Shown: positions 51,209-59,721 of the stretch, piece by piece
Layout: each line of letters starts with the position of its first letter
Position numbering within the stretch: the stretch's first letter is position 1
NCBI GenBank assembly: GCA_024102665.1
Contig: JAGFJP010000100.1
Coordinates: forward strand, 1 to 64,000
Direction: 5' to 3'
Origin: Thiogranum sp.
Lineage (GTDB): Bacteria; Pseudomonadota; Gammaproteobacteria; DSM-19610
DNA length: 64,000 nt
The notes under the pieces: generated by a model
Told to the model about the DNA's origin: nothing
Databases searched by the model: none
What the model saw: the letters and a program-made list of their open reading frames with translations, nothing else
Made by a program: the position numbers and the translations under genes

Positions 51209-51724
51209 TCACCACTCCTTGACGTCAAATTCGGGCTGGTGGTTGTTGGTCTGGTCAACGATTTTGAGTTCGACGTATTTGGGTCCAAGGCCCTTTGTGA
51301 TCACTGTAGTCGCTCCACGACGATAGTCGCGTCCGTGTGGACCCTTGCCAGTAAAAAAGGCAACAAGCTCATGCTCGCCATTGCGCAAGTTGCCGATATG
51401 TATGCGCTGCACGCCACCACGAACCAGAGCGTCTATTTCCTGTTGTGTGTAAAGATAATTCGCCACTTCCTTGCCGTCGATTTGTACCGTCACGGAGTCG
51501 AGCTGGAAAAATTCCCCGACATCCATGGATACGAACACCGAGACCTGGGTGTTGGAGGGAAACAGCAGTTCTTCCTCGAGAAGAAACAGGTCGCGATTGA
51601 GTTCGAGCACCTGCTTTTTAAGATTCTGTACTTCGTCCTGCAAACCGGTGGGTTGTGTTTCCGCGGCGACCAGCAGCGGCACGAGCAGCAAGCTGCTGCA
51701 GATTGTCCTTAACCAGTTTTTCAT
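51209..51724 (-). CDS. Periplasmic coiled-coil protein of unknown function
   Basis: 171 aa. Signal peptide (1-21), a coiled coil (about 27-53: LQDEVQNLKKQVLELNRDLF), then a beta-rich domain (about 60-171) with strands such as VSVFVSMDVGEFF and VELKIVDQTNN, perhaps an Ig-like fold. First gene of the ten-gene run; GGAGG precedes the ATG. It contains no DNA-binding helix-turn-helix. Function unknown. Confidence 0.8.
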   Translation of the reverse strand: MKNWLRTICSSLLLVPLLVAAETQPTGLQDEVQNLKKQVLELNRDLFLLEEELLFPSNTQVSVFVSMDVGEFFQLDSVTVQIDGKEVANYLYTQQEIDALVRGGVQRIHIGNLRNGEHELVAFFTGKGPHGRDYRRGATTVITKGLGPKYVELKIVDQTNNHQPEFDVKEW

Positions 51725-51815
51725 ACGCCCTCCGCGGCGCCCGGGTTTGCACGGATATCCGGGCGTAGTATCTGCGCTGCTCCGCTTTGGCTTCCGCGTT
51801 GCGGATCACACTTTC

Positions 51816-51835
51816 GGCGTGACCCCGGTCACGCC
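51816..51835. promoter_or_regulatory. 20-bp palindrome upstream of the envelope operon
   Basis: GGCGTGAC-CCCG-GTCACGCC is a perfect inverted repeat 92 bp before the first gene of the operon. It could be a regulator-binding site or an mRNA hairpin; the symmetry and location favour an operator, but no known regulator box is matched. Confidence 0.4.
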
Positions 51836-51994
51836 TGGGTGAACGGTGTCAACGCTTACGCCCTATCGATGAAATTGCTGAGAGACGAGCAGCAAACTCC
51901 GTGCCAGCTGCGTTCTGTGGGTCAAAACAGGGATTGGCAAGCGTAAAGCAGGGTGATCATGTTCTTATCCGGCGACACGCCGCCCGGGCAGGTT

Positions 51995-52010
51995 GACTCC
52001 CTGGGGAGTC
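51995..52010 (-). terminator. Hairpin downstream of apbE
   Basis: GACTCC-CTGG-GGAGTC, 16-31 bases after the apbE stop in its direction. Perfect 6-bp stem but no T-tract, so termination is uncertain. Confidence 0.35.
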
Positions 52011-52025
52011 GTGCGACCGGCGTCA

Positions 52026-53063
52026 TCACCTGACGACAGGTTCTGCCGAAGGATTGACGCTGCTGTCCATATTTCTGGCGGATTCCAGACCATCTGAATA
52101 GTGCATGGTGCCGAAGCGGTCGACCAGAATCGCGTCGATGTTCGGCAAGCGATTAACCAGGTGCAGTCCCCTGGCGAGCCCGAGCACAAAGACACTGGTT
52201 GATAGTGCGTCGGTGGTTGTCGCGTCGGGGCCGATAATGGTGACGCTTTGCAGTTCCCGAGCTGAGTCACCGGACTTTGGATCGATGATATGGTGATAGC
52301 GAATGCCGCCTTCCTCGAAATAGCGTTCATAGTCGCCGGATGTGGAAACAGCGACATCGGCCAGCGGCAGTAATGCAACCACGTTGTTCTCCTTGCGCGG
52401 GTCGCGGACGCCTATCGTCCAGGGTCTTCCCCAGCGATCACCTATTACCCGGCTGTCGCCGCCCGCTGACACCAGCGCGCTCCTGATGCCGAGCTTACGG
52501 AGGAGTTCGATGCAATTATCAACCGCATAGCCTTTGGCGATTCCGCCAAGATCAATGCGTATACCCTCCCTGCTATAACGAATGGTGCCGCTGGCGGGGT
52601 CAAGGACCAGGTTATGGTAGTTGATGAGGTCGATCGATTCCTGCAATTGTCTGGCTGTAGGACGTTTCGCCTGACGGTAATCGTAGAGGTAGCCCGCGCT
52701 CGCGAACGTGATATCGAAGGCGCCATGGGTCAGTTCGGAAAACTCGATCGAACGCCGGATAAGTGAAAACAGTTCCGCGCTGACCTTGATTGGCCTGCGG
52801 CTCGCCTCGCTGTTCAGGTGGGACAGTTCACTGCTCGCAATGTAGGGACTCATCCCGGCATCAATGCGATGCATTTCTTCGATAACAACCTCGATTCCCT
52901 GGCGGGCCACTGCCGCATCGTGGTGAAACAACTCTACGCTAATGCGCGTGCCCATGATATCGGCCTGGTGCTTATACCACTCCGCGATGGCGTCTGCGCC
53001 AAAAAGCAACTGCAATGCAAGTATGCCTGCTGCCAGACTCAGCCGATCGACGATATTGCGCAT
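52026..53063 (-). CDS. apbE: FAD:protein FMN transferase (ApbE)
   Basis: 345 aa, exported by a signal peptide (about 1-27), no lipobox. ApbE moves FMN from FAD to a Thr/Ser of a target protein outside the cytoplasm. GGIAKGYAVD (173-182), AGGD (200-203), HHIIDPKSG (257-265) and the Mg2+-binding TTTDALSTS (282-290, D285) are all present, so activity is expected. No obvious FMN-accepting NqrC/RnfG-type protein is in the window. Last gene of the TlpA-DUF4266-DUF3570-ApbE set. Start ATG at 53063 is chosen over an open frame that would overlap the DUF3570 gene. Confidence 0.94.
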   Translation of the reverse strand: MRNIVDRLSLAAGILALQLLFGADAIAEWYKHQADIMGTRISVELFHHDAAVARQGIEVVIEEMHRIDAGMSPYIASSELSHLNSEASRRPIKVSAELFSLIRRSIEFSELTHGAFDITFASAGYLYDYRQAKRPTARQLQESIDLINYHNLVLDPASGTIRYSREGIRIDLGGIAKGYAVDNCIELLRKLGIRSALVSAGGDSRVIGDRWGRPWTIGVRDPRKENNVVALLPLADVAVSTSGDYERYFEEGGIRYHHIIDPKSGDSARELQSVTIIGPDATTTDALSTSVFVLGLARGLHLVNRLPNIDAILVDRFGTMHYSDGLESARNMDSSVNPSAEPVVR

Positions 53064-53088
53064 AACACGCTTTCCGCCAACAAGAACG

Positions 53089-54249
53089 TCAGTACCAAAG
53101 GGAAAAGAAAAGTTGCAGGACATCTGCATTGAATTCGTAGTCAGGTTCATCGACCGGCGAGGTTCCCTTGGTCGTGTCGCTGAAGTTGTCATACATGAAC
53201 CAGATATGGCTGTAACGTGCGTTCAGGGAAGCCTTGTCGACAAAGCTCCATCCCTTGCTAAGGAAATGGTAGCTGATGCCAAAGCCAAGTGTGTGATCCC
53301 TGAACTTGCTGAGTTCCTTGTCACGGGCCTGAAAGTTCTGTTCATCGGGCCTGGAGAACAGATCGCCATAAAAATCCGCGGCGGACTGTACATAAAAACG
53401 GTAGTTGATATCAAATATCCACCTGTCCCCGAATGGATGGGTATAGGCAAACTCCACAGTGTGGGCCTCGATGTCCCAGTCGTCAGAATAGTATCGATAG
53501 CTGCCCTTTATCGCCGCGCGATATGGCAGGTAGTAGAGCGCATTAGCGGACACGGCGTTGCTTGTTCGGGTGTTCGGGTATCTCTCGGGCTCGAACAGCG
53601 CCGCGCTGGCCGGGTCATTCGGATCACTGGAATAGCGGAACGAGCGATAGGGGTTTTGCAGATATCCCTCGTCGGTTACTGCGTCGTAATTTATGCCCAG
53701 CAGCAGATTCCTGGTCAGTACTTGGGACAGCGATACATGGTAATTCTGGTGATCCGCCGTTTCCTTGAAATTGTCGTCCAGATTCCGGAATACGTCGTCA
53801 TAACCGCGGGAGTAGCCCAGTGTCACCGTTGTCAGATCGCCGAAAATGCTTTGACTCAAGCTGATGTTGTATGTGTCCGCCTTGTAGTCGCTTTCGTCAC
53901 TGTTCGCATAGCCAACAGACATGACAGTGTCCGCGTGGAGATAATCGACACTGGCCGACCACTGCGTCCGCTGTTCGGAGTAAGGGCTGCCCTGGGTGAC
54001 CACATCGATTGAGGCGCTGCTTATGCTGTCGACGTAGTAGTTTGCAGACGCTGAGAAGTTCTTGGTGTCGCCCTTGCGAATCAGTATCGATGGTCCTGTG
54101 ACCTCGACACCACCACCGTCGTAGGAGTGGTACAGTGAGTCTGCCCGGTCTTCGGGGAGAACTCCCGCGTGGGCTGCGCAGAGACCTGTGCCCAGGGCAG
54201 CCGCAATGAACCGGCAGAAATGGCTAGTTGCAGCCACACCCGCCTCCAT
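53089..54249 (-). CDS. DUF3570 outer-membrane beta-barrel protein
   Basis: 386 aa. Signal peptide (about 1-28, ending CAAHAG), then alternating amphipathic strands with aromatic girdles and a C-terminal aromatic residue (LFFSLWY), as in BAM-assembled barrels. N-terminal ADSLYHSYDGGGVEVTGPS followed by repeated strands such as ASANYYVDSISSAS marks the DUF3570 family. Its role is unknown, but it is regularly found with ApbE and DUF4266. ATG at 54249 follows GAGGG and overlaps the DUF4266 gene by 26 bases. Confidence 0.88.
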   Translation of the reverse strand: MEAGVAATSHFCRFIAAALGTGLCAAHAGVLPEDRADSLYHSYDGGGVEVTGPSILIRKGDTKNFSASANYYVDSISSASIDVVTQGSPYSEQRTQWSASVDYLHADTVMSVGYANSDESDYKADTYNISLSQSIFGDLTTVTLGYSRGYDDVFRNLDDNFKETADHQNYHVSLSQVLTRNLLLGINYDAVTDEGYLQNPYRSFRYSSDPNDPASAALFEPERYPNTRTSNAVSANALYYLPYRAAIKGSYRYYSDDWDIEAHTVEFAYTHPFGDRWIFDINYRFYVQSAADFYGDLFSRPDEQNFQARDKELSKFRDHTLGFGISYHFLSKGWSFVDKASLNARYSHIWFMYDNFSDTTKGTSPVDEPDYEFNADVLQLFFSLWY

Positions 54250-54448
54250 GGCCACCCTCGGCGCCACGGGCGCCTTCCCTGACCTGATAGACATGGCTCA
54301 TGTAGCCATCGGCAACCGGATCACGCGCGAAACTCATGATCGGGTCCGCCAGGTTGCTTCGCTCGTAGGGTTTGACCCAGGGCTCAATGCCGCTGCAGCC
54401 GCCAAGCAGCACCAATACAAACAGCACGGGAAGTCCTTTTCTTGGCAC
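54224..54448 (-). CDS. DUF4266 lipoprotein with C-terminal CGC motif
   Basis: 74 aa. Lipobox LLGGC (Cys 18), then the family core VKPYERSNLADPIM and HVYQVREGARGAEGG, ending in GGGCGCN. The paired C-terminal cysteines could hold a metal or a disulfide that the neighbouring TlpA protein reduces; this is inference. GTG start, AGGGA upstream, four bases after the tlpA-like gene. Confidence 0.88.
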   Translation of the reverse strand: MPRKGLPVLFVLVLLGGCSGIEPWVKPYERSNLADPIMSFARDPVADGYMSHVYQVREGARGAEGGHGGGCGCN

Positions 54449-54452
54449 GTCA

Positions 54453-54956
54453 CTATTCCCTGATCAGAGTCCGGACCTGTTCCTGGTATGCCTGTTCATA
54501 ACCGGGCTTGTAGCCATGATGCAGATAACGAATGTTGCCGTCCCGGTCGACCAGTATCGTGCTCGGCATGGCAACAACATCATACAGTTTGCTGACCTTG
54601 CTCTGCGTGTCGAACAGCACCGGAAATGTTACAGGGATTTCATCCAGCAGTGCTTTCGCCTTGCTGGAATCCTCTTCCACGTTCACGCCAAGGATGGTAA
54701 ATCCCATTGGCTGATATTGCGAGTACAACTCGTCCAGAACCGGCATTTCCTGCCGGCAAGGACCGCACCATGAGGCCCAGAAATTGATCATCACGACTTC
54801 GCCCCGAAACTCGCTGAGCCGGAGATTGTGTCCGCTGTTGCTGCTCAAGGTAAAATCCGGCGCAGCGCCCTCTTTGATGTCTGCATACGTCACACCGGAA
54901 GCCAGCATCAACGAGACACCGACGGCTTTAATCGCAGTTGTAAGGAAACGATACAT
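54453..54956 (-). CDS. TlpA-like thioredoxin, periplasmic
   Basis: 167 aa. Signal peptide or anchor (about 1-26), then a thioredoxin fold with the active site WCGPC (C64, C67) and cis-Pro P131 in VAMPST. A disulfide reductase in the periplasm, of the TlpA/ResA type involved in thiol handling for cytochrome or cofactor proteins. ATG at 54956 has AGGA eight bases upstream; the ATG three codons earlier has none at a useful distance. Confidence 0.92.
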   Translation of the reverse strand: MYRFLTTAIKAVGVSLMLASGVTYADIKEGAAPDFTLSSNSGHNLRLSEFRGEVVMINFWASWCGPCRQEMPVLDELYSQYQPMGFTILGVNVEEDSSKAKALLDEIPVTFPVLFDTQSKVSKLYDVVAMPSTILVDRDGNIRYLHHGYKPGYEQAYQEQVRTLIRE

Positions 54957-55102
54957 TAGGTGCATCCTGGCTCTCCCGTTGGCGGAATCGGACGATTTAA
55001 CGGCCGTGCAAACAACACATTAAGTGTTTCCGCACAGCCGTACGACGCTCTCGGTAAATTCTCTGGCACACACAGTGTTAATAAGGGGAACGGGTTCGCA
55101 AA

Positions 55103-55753
55103 TCAGAAAAACACCGACAGGCCGGCTGTAAATTCCAGGTTGTGATTGGTCTGGCGTTCACCCAGCAGATCGAGTTCGAAAACATGGTCTCGCGCGTCAA
55201 TCCGCAGCGCCAGCCAGTCGTTGGCCAGCACCTTGTAACCGAAACCGAAATTCCACGTAAACATGTCATCTCCTGCAAAGCCGGTGCTGCCAACGCCGCC
55301 GATGAGGAAGAAGTCCGATGTGAATGCCCAGCGGCTGCCGACAAATGATTCTCCCGGCAACAGATTGAAGGCAAATGAAACGTTCCAGTAATCCAGTGCG
55401 CGGTCTTCATCCTCCAGTATCTGGAATCCGCTGAATCGCTCTGCGCTGGTTTCCTGGGTCTCGGTGCTTCCATAGCTAGCCTCGACCAGGACGTACTCAG
55501 TGACGTGATAGCCCAGTCTTGCGCCGTACACAGCATTGGTGCCAAAGTCCTCGACATTCATAAACCCGGCAAATGCACCGATCTCGAAGTTCTCAGTGTC
55601 GATATCCGCTTCCCTTACCTCGCGACGTTCGATTTCCGGGCGTACCACCTGTTCGATTTCCTCGGCCTGCGTTGTCGATACACCGATTCCGGTCGCAACG
55701 ACGGGTACGACAAGCCCGGCTTTCAGAAAAAAACGGAGAAGCCTGCTTTCCAT
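55103..55753 (-). CDS. Outer-membrane beta-barrel protein
   Basis: 216 aa. Signal peptide (about 1-30), an acidic N-terminal stretch (EIERREVREADIDTENFEIGAF), then eight or so amphipathic strands with a terminal Phe (GLSVFF), the usual BAM signal. It resembles the small outer-membrane barrels seen in myxobacteria and some gammaproteobacteria beside Glt-type genes. Overlaps the end of the SH3 gene by 31 bases, so the two are co-expressed. Confidence 0.85.
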   Translation of the reverse strand: MESRLLRFFLKAGLVVPVVATGIGVSTTQAEEIEQVVRPEIERREVREADIDTENFEIGAFAGFMNVEDFGTNAVYGARLGYHVTEYVLVEASYGSTETQETSAERFSGFQILEDEDRALDYWNVSFAFNLLPGESFVGSRWAFTSDFFLIGGVGSTGFAGDDMFTWNFGFGYKVLANDWLALRIDARDHVFELDLLGERQTNHNLEFTAGLSVFF

Positions 55754-56508
55754 TCGTCAATCTCCTGATTGTCGTCGGTACTTTGAAAAATGACATAGTT
55801 CCTGTACTGCGCCCGGAACACAAAGCGTCGGGTGAGATAGACCCGGATGCCGGCTCCCGCGTGCGCAATCTGATCCGTGCTGTCCAGCTCCTGGACCAGA
55901 GTGGTTTTCGGATCCGAGCGTATAATGCCGGTGCCGATTGTGAAAAAGGGTGAAAATCGCCACGTCGGGAAAGGGTGAATTGCGATACTCAGGTCGGCCA
56001 TGTCGGCGTCGGAAAAGTCTGCAAACACTTTGGAAACGGACGCTTCGACGGACAGGTTAGGGGTGAACGAAAAGCCTCCGTACGCGGTCATTACGTCAGC
56101 ACCTTCGAAGTCGCCGCCCATGATGCCCGCCTCCCATCGGCGTAAAGCGAACTCCTGCAACGTCGCCTCGCGGATTTCCGTGTGATCGCCGGACGGTGTC
56201 AGGGTGCGCTCTATCTGGTGCCGGGGAACCCAACCCTCCTTCCCGGAGTCCGTTCTGATCTTGAACCAGTCGGTTTTGCGCTTCAGAATTTCAATCCAGG
56301 CGCCGCGTTCCTCAACATGGAATACCGGGTATCCCGGGCCCGGTCCGGAATGCAATTCAATGTAAGGGTCTGCAATCTCCACCTGAATCGGTTGGTCGTC
56401 ACCGAAAAACCGGGAGAATATCTCGGCGTTCGCAGTTTTCTGGCCAAGTAGAAAAATACTCGTCAACAGCAGTAATGCGCGGGCAAGTTCAGGTGCAAAC
56501 TGGGTCAC
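55723..56508 (-). CDS. SH3-domain protein with C-terminal outer-membrane barrel
   Basis: 261 aa from a GTG at 56508. Signal peptide (about 8-28), a bacterial SH3 domain (about 43-103: DPYIELHSGPGPGYPVFHVEERG...WFKIRTDSGKEGWVPRHQIE), then an 8-stranded-type barrel (about 135-261) ending GFSVFF like the next gene. The SH3 part may bind peptidoglycan while the barrel sits in the outer membrane. The frame is open 25 codons upstream to a TTG, but that would overlap the previous gene's stop; the start is uncertain. Confidence 0.82.
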   Translation of the reverse strand: MTQFAPELARALLLLTSIFLLGQKTANAEIFSRFFGDDQPIQVEIADPYIELHSGPGPGYPVFHVEERGAWIEILKRKTDWFKIRTDSGKEGWVPRHQIERTLTPSGDHTEIREATLQEFALRRWEAGIMGGDFEGADVMTAYGGFSFTPNLSVEASVSKVFADFSDADMADLSIAIHPFPTWRFSPFFTIGTGIIRSDPKTTLVQELDSTDQIAHAGAGIRVYLTRRFVFRAQYRNYVIFQSTDDNQEIDEWKAGFSVFF

Positions 56509-56566
56509 GGCCGGGTCTTTATCCTTTTTGATTCGTCTAAATCCGTTTAATGCAGTTTGCGTTTGA

Positions 56567-59248
56567 TTACTGGGGTACGTCAAACGGATTGTTGTAGTAC
56601 TGGCCGCCGATATCGAGCCATTCAGCGAGCAGCTTTAATTCCGCTGGCGATAGCTGACCGAAGTGATCGCCATCGGCCGGATCGGAGAATCTGTCGAAAA
56701 ACCGGCCGCTGGAAGCGGCCCCCGCGATACGCATCGATGGCGGGACAGGGAAAGTCTGTGTCGCCTGAACCGGGTTGCCCAGGGAGTCCAGAATCGGGTC
56801 GCCGTTTGCGTCGGTCAGAAAAACCGGTTGCCCGTTCTGGTCGAAAACCGGCTCTTCGCGAATGACGAGATTGCCTGTCACCAGGTCAATGATTTCCTCA
56901 AGATCCTGCGACACGAGTTCGCGATAGGACTTCAGGTGATCCGGATTGAGATCCGACGCACCGTCGGTAAGATCGAGCTGGCCTGCCGGCACTACGGAGA
57001 CACCGCCGGCTGCATTGGTATGACATGTGGTGCATGTTCCGGCACCTCGATCCAGGCTCCAAAGGGGGTGAATATGCTGTGGATAGTTAATGATGATTCG
57101 ACACAGCGAGTCCCAGCTGGTCTCACATGCCTCCCTGACGGGAGCAGTAAGTGAAGGATCAAGATCGGCATAACTATAAATGAAGGCGGCGTCTTTAGGT
57201 CGGGCGGCGGCCACTTCGTCCGTCCAGACATCCTGATAGCGGACATCCACGCTGAGTTGCATTGCTGTAGCGTCCATGCGGCTGCGCGCTTCTGCCATGG
57301 TTTCGCCGAAGTTGGCGAACCAGGTTTCAGTATTGGGGAAGATGTAACCGTCGAACGCCGCTCCCGCGTAAAGCCTGTCAAACGCATCTAACCTTCCATG
57401 CGAGGTTCCGCTGTTGGCGGCATGACAGCCGTTGCAGGTAATTATCTCGCCGGGACGGAGCTGCAGCCAGTTCTGGTGACGGCCGGTGATCCGTTTGCCA
57501 TCCTCGTCCAATACGCTGATGGCGAAGGGCATGTTCGCCGGCACCTTGACCCGGACAGACCCGTCGGGCTCGATAGGCGCGTAGCCTATGATTTCGCGCA
57601 TCGACTGTTGTGTGCTGACACCAAAATCGGCGCCGTTCAGGTCGACGAGATTATCGTCGGGGATGCTGACCGGTTTCACAATGCGAAGGAAACGCCCGGG
57701 ACGTTCGCTTCCGAGCGTTTGCTGCGGATCCGCCAGAGTGGCAATATCGGGGGCCGCCGCTCCCAGTGCATTGTAGGCACCGTCGAAGTCATAAACACTG
57801 CGTATGTTTAGAATCCCCAGATTCTCGTTGGCCAGACTGGCATCGAAATCGAAACTTTCCGTCGGCAAACCGGCCTGATCGAAATGAATGGTCGGCAGCG
57901 ATCGTGGCTGGGCGGCAACGACATCCCGATACAAGATGCCTTCTGTCGGGGTAAAGATCGGCACCTGCGTCTGGCGCGTCATATCATAGATGAAAACGCC
58001 GTATAGCGGCGGAGCCTCGACGATATCGGGATCGCTCAAAAGAGGCTCCGTGCATGGCACAATGCGATTGTTGTCGAGCAGCCGGCACTGGCTCCAGCTG
58101 ATCAGGGCGCGATCGGTGCCGTCCCATAGTGGAAAGAACGAATTGAAGCGACCGCCCGGCGACGGCTGGAGATCGGTCGTGACCATGTCGAACGCTGCGG
58201 ATGTCTGCGCGGGTCCGGATAGAATGCCGGCGTTCGCTGCGGTAGCCTGGGTGTTGTTGATGTAGTTGTCCACGTCGATAGTGACGATGTCGCCTCCTCC
58301 GAAGGTGCCGGCATCAGGCTTCAGTAAAGCGGAAATGGCTCCCCCTGGCATCTCGCGTGGCTGCGCGAATTCGACCGGCTCAGCAGCGCCGCCGCTACCG
58401 GTATCGTGGCTTCTTGCACCATACAGCAACTGCAGATTCGTTCCATCCGGGTACATTTTGTATAGATGTATCCCGGCACCGCGGGCATTACCCGCGTTGT
58501 CCCAGCGCGAGAACACGACCTCGCCATTCTGTAGAACAATCGGATCGAGATCATGACTCTGGTTGAACGATACCTGGTGTATATCTGAGCCATCAGCGTT
58601 CATGACGTGCAGAATCAACGCCGGTTCGTTCCGGTCCTCGTCAAGCGCGGAGAACTGAGTCTTGCCTTCGTCCAGCAACAATGCCTTTGACGTGCGCTGG
58701 CGGGTAGAAGAGAAGATAATGCGGCCGTCGGCAAGATAATGGGGCGCGATATCCTGACCTGCCTCCGCAGTAGTGTCCGAAGCGATCACGCGACGCAGCG
58801 TTCGACTGGCGATTTCATATTCCCAGATGTTCCAGGTCGGTTGATCTTCAGGGTCGGCGCCCTCGATCTCCGGCATGCGTAAAGCAAATACCAGCTTGCT
58901 GCCATCGAAGGAAGCTTCAACATCCTTTACATCGCCGAGACCCCCGGTCACGGGCAACGTAATATTGCGTTCATTGGCGCCCGGTGAGGCCAGATCGCGG
59001 AAGAACAAATCCGATCCTTCATTGAAAGCGGTGGGTTCTCGAATAGAGGAGGTATCTACCTCCGGCACCGGTTGCTTGACATAAGCGATTCCGAAGTCCT
59101 CAATCAGGGGATCCAGCCCCGCGCTGGTGCTGGTTCCCGCACCGCCGCCGCCACCACAAGCCGGCAATAAACCGATAAAGGCCAATAGCAGGGCGGCTTT
59201 ATTACGGGTCGCGTTTGTCATCATGGATCGGTAATTCACGTTGGCCAC
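56567..59248 (-). CDS. HzsA-like lipoprotein with beta-propeller and two haem c motifs
   Basis: 893 aa. Lipobox LLPAC (Cys 31) followed by a Gly-rich linker. Residues about 75-470 hold PD40/WD40-like propeller repeats (DGSKLVFALRMPE, ADGRIIFSSTRQR, NGEVVFSRWDNAG). The second half has two CxxCH haem sites: CNGCH (605-609) and CTTCH (739-743). The layout resembles the alpha subunit of hydrazine synthase and its many relatives of unknown function; hydrazine metabolism should not be inferred. GTG start with AAGGAG five bases upstream. Divergent from the cytochrome-like genes at 59722. Confidence 0.85.
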   Translation of the reverse strand: MANVNYRSMMTNATRNKAALLLAFIGLLPACGGGGGAGTSTSAGLDPLIEDFGIAYVKQPVPEVDTSSIREPTAFNEGSDLFFRDLASPGANERNITLPVTGGLGDVKDVEASFDGSKLVFALRMPEIEGADPEDQPTWNIWEYEIASRTLRRVIASDTTAEAGQDIAPHYLADGRIIFSSTRQRTSKALLLDEGKTQFSALDEDRNEPALILHVMNADGSDIHQVSFNQSHDLDPIVLQNGEVVFSRWDNAGNARGAGIHLYKMYPDGTNLQLLYGARSHDTGSGGAAEPVEFAQPREMPGGAISALLKPDAGTFGGGDIVTIDVDNYINNTQATAANAGILSGPAQTSAAFDMVTTDLQPSPGGRFNSFFPLWDGTDRALISWSQCRLLDNNRIVPCTEPLLSDPDIVEAPPLYGVFIYDMTRQTQVPIFTPTEGILYRDVVAAQPRSLPTIHFDQAGLPTESFDFDASLANENLGILNIRSVYDFDGAYNALGAAAPDIATLADPQQTLGSERPGRFLRIVKPVSIPDDNLVDLNGADFGVSTQQSMREIIGYAPIEPDGSVRVKVPANMPFAISVLDEDGKRITGRHQNWLQLRPGEIITCNGCHAANSGTSHGRLDAFDRLYAGAAFDGYIFPNTETWFANFGETMAEARSRMDATAMQLSVDVRYQDVWTDEVAAARPKDAAFIYSYADLDPSLTAPVREACETSWDSLCRIIINYPQHIHPLWSLDRGAGTCTTCHTNAAGGVSVVPAGQLDLTDGASDLNPDHLKSYRELVSQDLEEIIDLVTGNLVIREEPVFDQNGQPVFLTDANGDPILDSLGNPVQATQTFPVPPSMRIAGAASSGRFFDRFSDPADGDHFGQLSPAELKLLAEWLDIGGQYYNNPFDVPQ

Positions 59249-59721
59249 AGCATCTCCTTATCGGTCACTCCCGGTTCCGCCGCAGCTCGGTTAATGGCGC
59301 CGAGTTTTTCCGGTCATTAACGCAAGCAAGGATCGGGCCGCAATTAATCGTGGTGGTTATCCAGCTGCCTGACACCTTTTATATGGTGCGACCGGTAAGC
59401 AATTGCGAACCTCTGTTACTGATTGCCGACGGTGTCGGTGTTTGGATACGCCATTGCCGAAGCGCTCCGCTAGCGACTATAGGGCGTGACCCTGTAGCCG
59501 TTCCGTTAAGTCCCTCACAGAATGAAACGCTGCAAGTTCTCCTAAAACTTACTTTGGGTCAAAGAGTTAATAATCAACGGGGGGTGCCGATATTTGTCGA
59601 CTGGATCACGGCACGGACACTGGATGCGACCTATCTTCTCAGCCAATGCAGGATGCAGTCTGGCTGGACCGCATTTTGCTAACCGGGGTTTGCGTGACAC
59701 GAAAAGGCAATGAGGCGTCCC
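59249..59721. other. Divergent intergenic region between two haem-protein genes
   Basis: 473 bp without a supported gene (open frames have no family features). It must hold the promoters of the HzsA-like gene (minus) and the CxxCH gene (plus). No consensus hexamers or palindromes stood out. Confidence 0.5.

Larger units (their letters stand above)
51725..52025. other. Intergenic region between the envelope operon and apbE
   Basis: 301 bp with no supported gene. It should contain the promoter of the ten-gene operon, but I see no consensus pair. It carries a perfect 8-bp palindrome with a 4-base loop (51816-51835) and a small hairpin at its right end (51995-52010), listed separately. Confidence 0.5.

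Noticed and set aside
51209-51724. Reading the 171-aa protein as a transcription regulator
   Set aside because: It has a signal peptide and coiled coil and no helix-turn-helix.
56567-59248. Reading the HzsA-like protein as a hydrazine synthase subunit (anammox)
   Set aside because: Only the general layout is shared. No beta/gamma subunits, hydrazine dehydrogenase or anammox context is present, and the relatives are widespread proteins of unknown role.
59215-59682. 155-aa frame in the divergent spacer
   Set aside because: No ribosome-binding site or family pattern, and it would fill the region that must hold two promoters.
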